From Paulownia fortunei (taxonomy: Eukaryota > Streptophyta > Magnoliopsida > Lamiales > Paulowniaceae), in assembly GCA_019321725.1 (NCBI GenBank), contig CM033115.1, positions 8,690,673 to 8,754,672 on the forward strand: 64,000 bases of DNA. The letters are read 5' to 3'. The notes beneath the pieces are model-generated. The model saw only the letters and a list, made by a program, of their open reading frames with translations, did no database searches and was not told the DNA's origin. Both the position numbers and the translations under genes were made by a program. Shown here piece by piece: positions 61,895 through 64,000 of this stretch (position 1 is the first letter of the stretch; each line of letters begins with the position of its first letter).

Positions 61895-61904
61895 TCTTCC
61901 CCTC
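61749..61904. repeat. 78-bp tandem duplication across the LTR/purine-tract border
   Basis: Positions 61749-61826 and 61827-61904 are two nearly identical copies with period 78. Each holds the first ~68 bases of the LTR plus the adjoining tract bases, so the LTR start TGTAATACCC occurs twice (61816 and 61894). Confidence 0.9.
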
Positions 61905-63255
61905 CTTATTAAAATTTAATCCTTGAAATTTACTTACCGAAAGAGTTCTGGATACTTAACTTTCATATCATCTTCCCTTTCTAAGTAGCTTCTTCTATTG
62001 ACTAATTTTTCCATAATACTTTAACTAATGGGATCTTTTTATTTTTGAATTGTTTTACTTCTCGTAGAAGAATCTCTACAGTTCTTTCTTCATAACTCAA
62101 ATATGCTTTCAACTTTATAGGTTCATTTTTCATAATATGACATGGATTTGCAATATATGTTCTCAACATGGATACATGACTTAAGACATTGATGCAGGTA
62201 GGTCGAGTTTGTAAGCAGTATCCCTAATTCATTCAATATTATGAAATAGACCAATATATCTAAGACTGAGCTTTCATTTTTTTCCAAACCGCATAATCCC
62301 TTTCATTGGAGATACCTTCAGAAATACTTGATCTTCTACTGTCAATTTTAATATTCTTCTTCTTTGATCTACATAACTTTTCCATCGACTATTGGCAGTT
62401 TGCATTCATTGGCAAATTTGTGTTACAGCTTTTGTCATTTCTCGACTCATATTTGGGCCCAAAAGCTTATTTTTACTAACCTCATTCCAATGAATTGGAG
62501 ATCTACATATTCTACCATATAATGCTTCATAGGGCCATTCTAATAGTGGACTAATTGCTATTATTATAAGATAATCTACTAAAGGTAAAAATTTGCTCCA
62601 TTGACCATGAAAATCTAATACACAAGCTTTAAGAATATCTTCTAATATTTATATTGTTCGCTTTGATTGTCTGTTAGTTTGGGCATGATATGCAATGCTG
62701 AAAGATAATTATGCTCCCAATGCCTTATGTAAACATGGACAAAAACCTTGAATCTCTATTAAAAATAATAGATAGTTGTACACCATGAATTCTAACCACT
62801 TCTTTTATATATCTCTGTGCATAACGATCAATGGAATGGGTAGAACAAATTAGAAGAAAGTGAGTAGATTTAGTTAACCTATCAATGATAACCCAAATAG
62901 CATCATGACCTTTAACTGTTTTGGGTAATCCCGATATAAAATCCATAGTAATTTTTTTGTATTTCCATTCTAAAATCTTTGATGTTCTACCTTTATTTGT
63001 TGATATGTTAAACATTATTCTACAAATTGAGCAATATCTCTTTTTCATACCTGACCACCAGTAATGTGTTATCAAATCTCTATACATTTTTGTAGCTCCT
63101 GGATGTACTGAATATGGCGTTGAGTATACCTCTGTCAAAATACCTTCCCGAATGTTGTCTATATTAGGTACATATAGTCTTTTTTGGAATCGCAAAATAA
63201 CATCCTCTAACATTTGAAAATCAGATGACTTTCCTAAAGTAATATTTTTCGTCAT
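61895..63255 (-). pseudogene. pol: Tekay-3 pol: integrase and tail, decayed
   Basis: The purine tract lies at 61895-61910. On the minus strand the open block 63255-62725 carries the zinc region HPGATKMYRDL with a disturbed CXXC part, MDFISGLPK (first Asp), DRLTKSTHFLLI and SIIFNRDSRFLS. In the last of these the usual second Asp of SDRD is Asn, so the active site is lost. The core end and C-terminal tail (about 62700-61920) align to Tekay-1 but are full of stops. Confidence 0.82.
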
Positions 63256-64000
63256 TTTAGTAAACTATTCATCAACTTGTTATCCTTATTGAATTCTATC
63301 AATCAAAGTGGGTTGGAGTGTCAAAGCTACAAATTTGGCCTATACTAATCTCTATTTTACAATCTCTACATTCATTTTCTGTAGCTCCATTTACTCTAGT
63401 TTCTATGTCAAAGTTATAGCTGTGGTATTTTATGTTGATTTCCTATTCAATGCATTAGCCACGATATTAACCTTACCAAGATGATAGTTGATAGCATAGT
63501 CATAATCTTTCACCAACTCCAACCATCTTCATTGTTGCACATTTAACTCTTTTTGGGTGAATAAATATTTTAAGCTCTTGTGATCATCAGTATATATCTC
63601 ACATCATCAACCATATAAATAATGTCTCCATATCTTAAGTGCAAACACCACTACCAAGCTCTAAATCATATGTAGGATAATTCTTTTTGTACCCTTTAAG
63701 CTGTTTGGATGCATATGCAACTACTTTACCATTTTGCATTAATACACATCCCAACCCATTTCTCGAAGCATCGCTATAAACCATAAAGCCTCCAGTACCT
63801 GATGGAATAGAAAGAATAGGAGCTGAAATTTACCTCTTCTTCAATTCCTGAAAACTTTTCTCACAAGCATCTGTCCATCTAAATGTCACACATTTTTTGA
63901 TTAATTGTGTCAAAGGAGAAGCTATCTTGGAGAATACCTCTACAAATATATAGTAATATCTAGCTAAACCCATAAAACTTTATACTTCTGAAGAATTAGT
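63256..64000 (-). pseudogene. pol: Tekay-3 pol: RNase H and RT end, decayed, partial
   Basis: Minus-strand fragments include [18 protein letters not shown] near 63780, [20 protein letters not shown] near 63700, and the positions of HKSLKY and ADAL near 63570 and 63450. Stops and small indels interrupt them. The RT end reaches the window edge. Confidence 0.8.

Larger units (their letters stand above)
60231..64000 (-). mobile_element. Tekay-3: minus-strand Tekay/Del-like element, cut by the window end
   Basis: The 3' LTR, purine tract, integrase, RNase H and the end of RT are present; the rest lies beyond 64000. The coding parts are closest to Tekay-2. Confidence 0.85.

Overview
The window is AT-rich plant nuclear DNA built almost entirely of LTR retrotransposons. 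I see no complete host gene. The evidence for a plant is threefold: initiator-tRNA primer sites of the TGGTATCAGAGCC type, chromovirus (Tekay/Del-like), Athila-like and Ty1/copia polyproteins, and a short gene-start relic carrying a telo-box. The species cannot be named from this sequence.

Layout. Positions 1-4748 hold old LTR debris: an unassigned stretch, a ~485-bp repeat present on both sides of a minus-strand LTR, and a copia deletion derivative. Positions 4749-15209 are a structurally complete plus-strand Tekay/Del-like Ty3 element (Tekay-1), with 2.88-kb LTRs, PBS, gag, pol and PPT, but with broken reading frames. Positions 15210-21330 are an older minus-strand relative (Tekay-2). Positions 21331-22400 look like the 5' end of a host gene of ribosomal-protein type, cut off after its first codon and intron. 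Positions 22990-25231 are a minus-strand Athila-like pol relic. Positions 25232-33643 are a decayed copia element (copia-1) with a solo Tekay-type LTR inserted in it (26551-29352, TSD AGAAG). A 100-base N gap lies at 33893-33992.

After the gap, 33993-47817 repeats 20068-33892 base for base at a constant offset of 13925, with only two mismatches noticed. The end of the left contig therefore equals the start of the right contig, which is the signature of an unmerged contig overlap. The real locus in this window is probably about 50 kb, and every feature in 33993-47817 is probably the same DNA listed twice.

Positions 47818-50193 are a second minus-strand Athila-like relic, followed by a strong 107-bp inverted repeat. 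Copia-2 (50701-58559, TSD CTTAC, almost all of its reverse transcriptase missing) is nested in a minus-strand copia-3 relic (50301-50700 plus 58560-59165). Positions 59166-60230 are unassigned. From 60231 to the window end runs a third minus-strand Tekay-like element (Tekay-3), cut by the window edge.

Nothing in the window appears able to encode a complete functional protein. The points worth a second look are the false duplication, arrays of the seed-type RY motif in the Tekay LTRs, exon-like splice-site modules conserved inside those LTRs, two modular LTR types in related elements, the RT-less copia-2, and the inverted repeat at 50194-50300.
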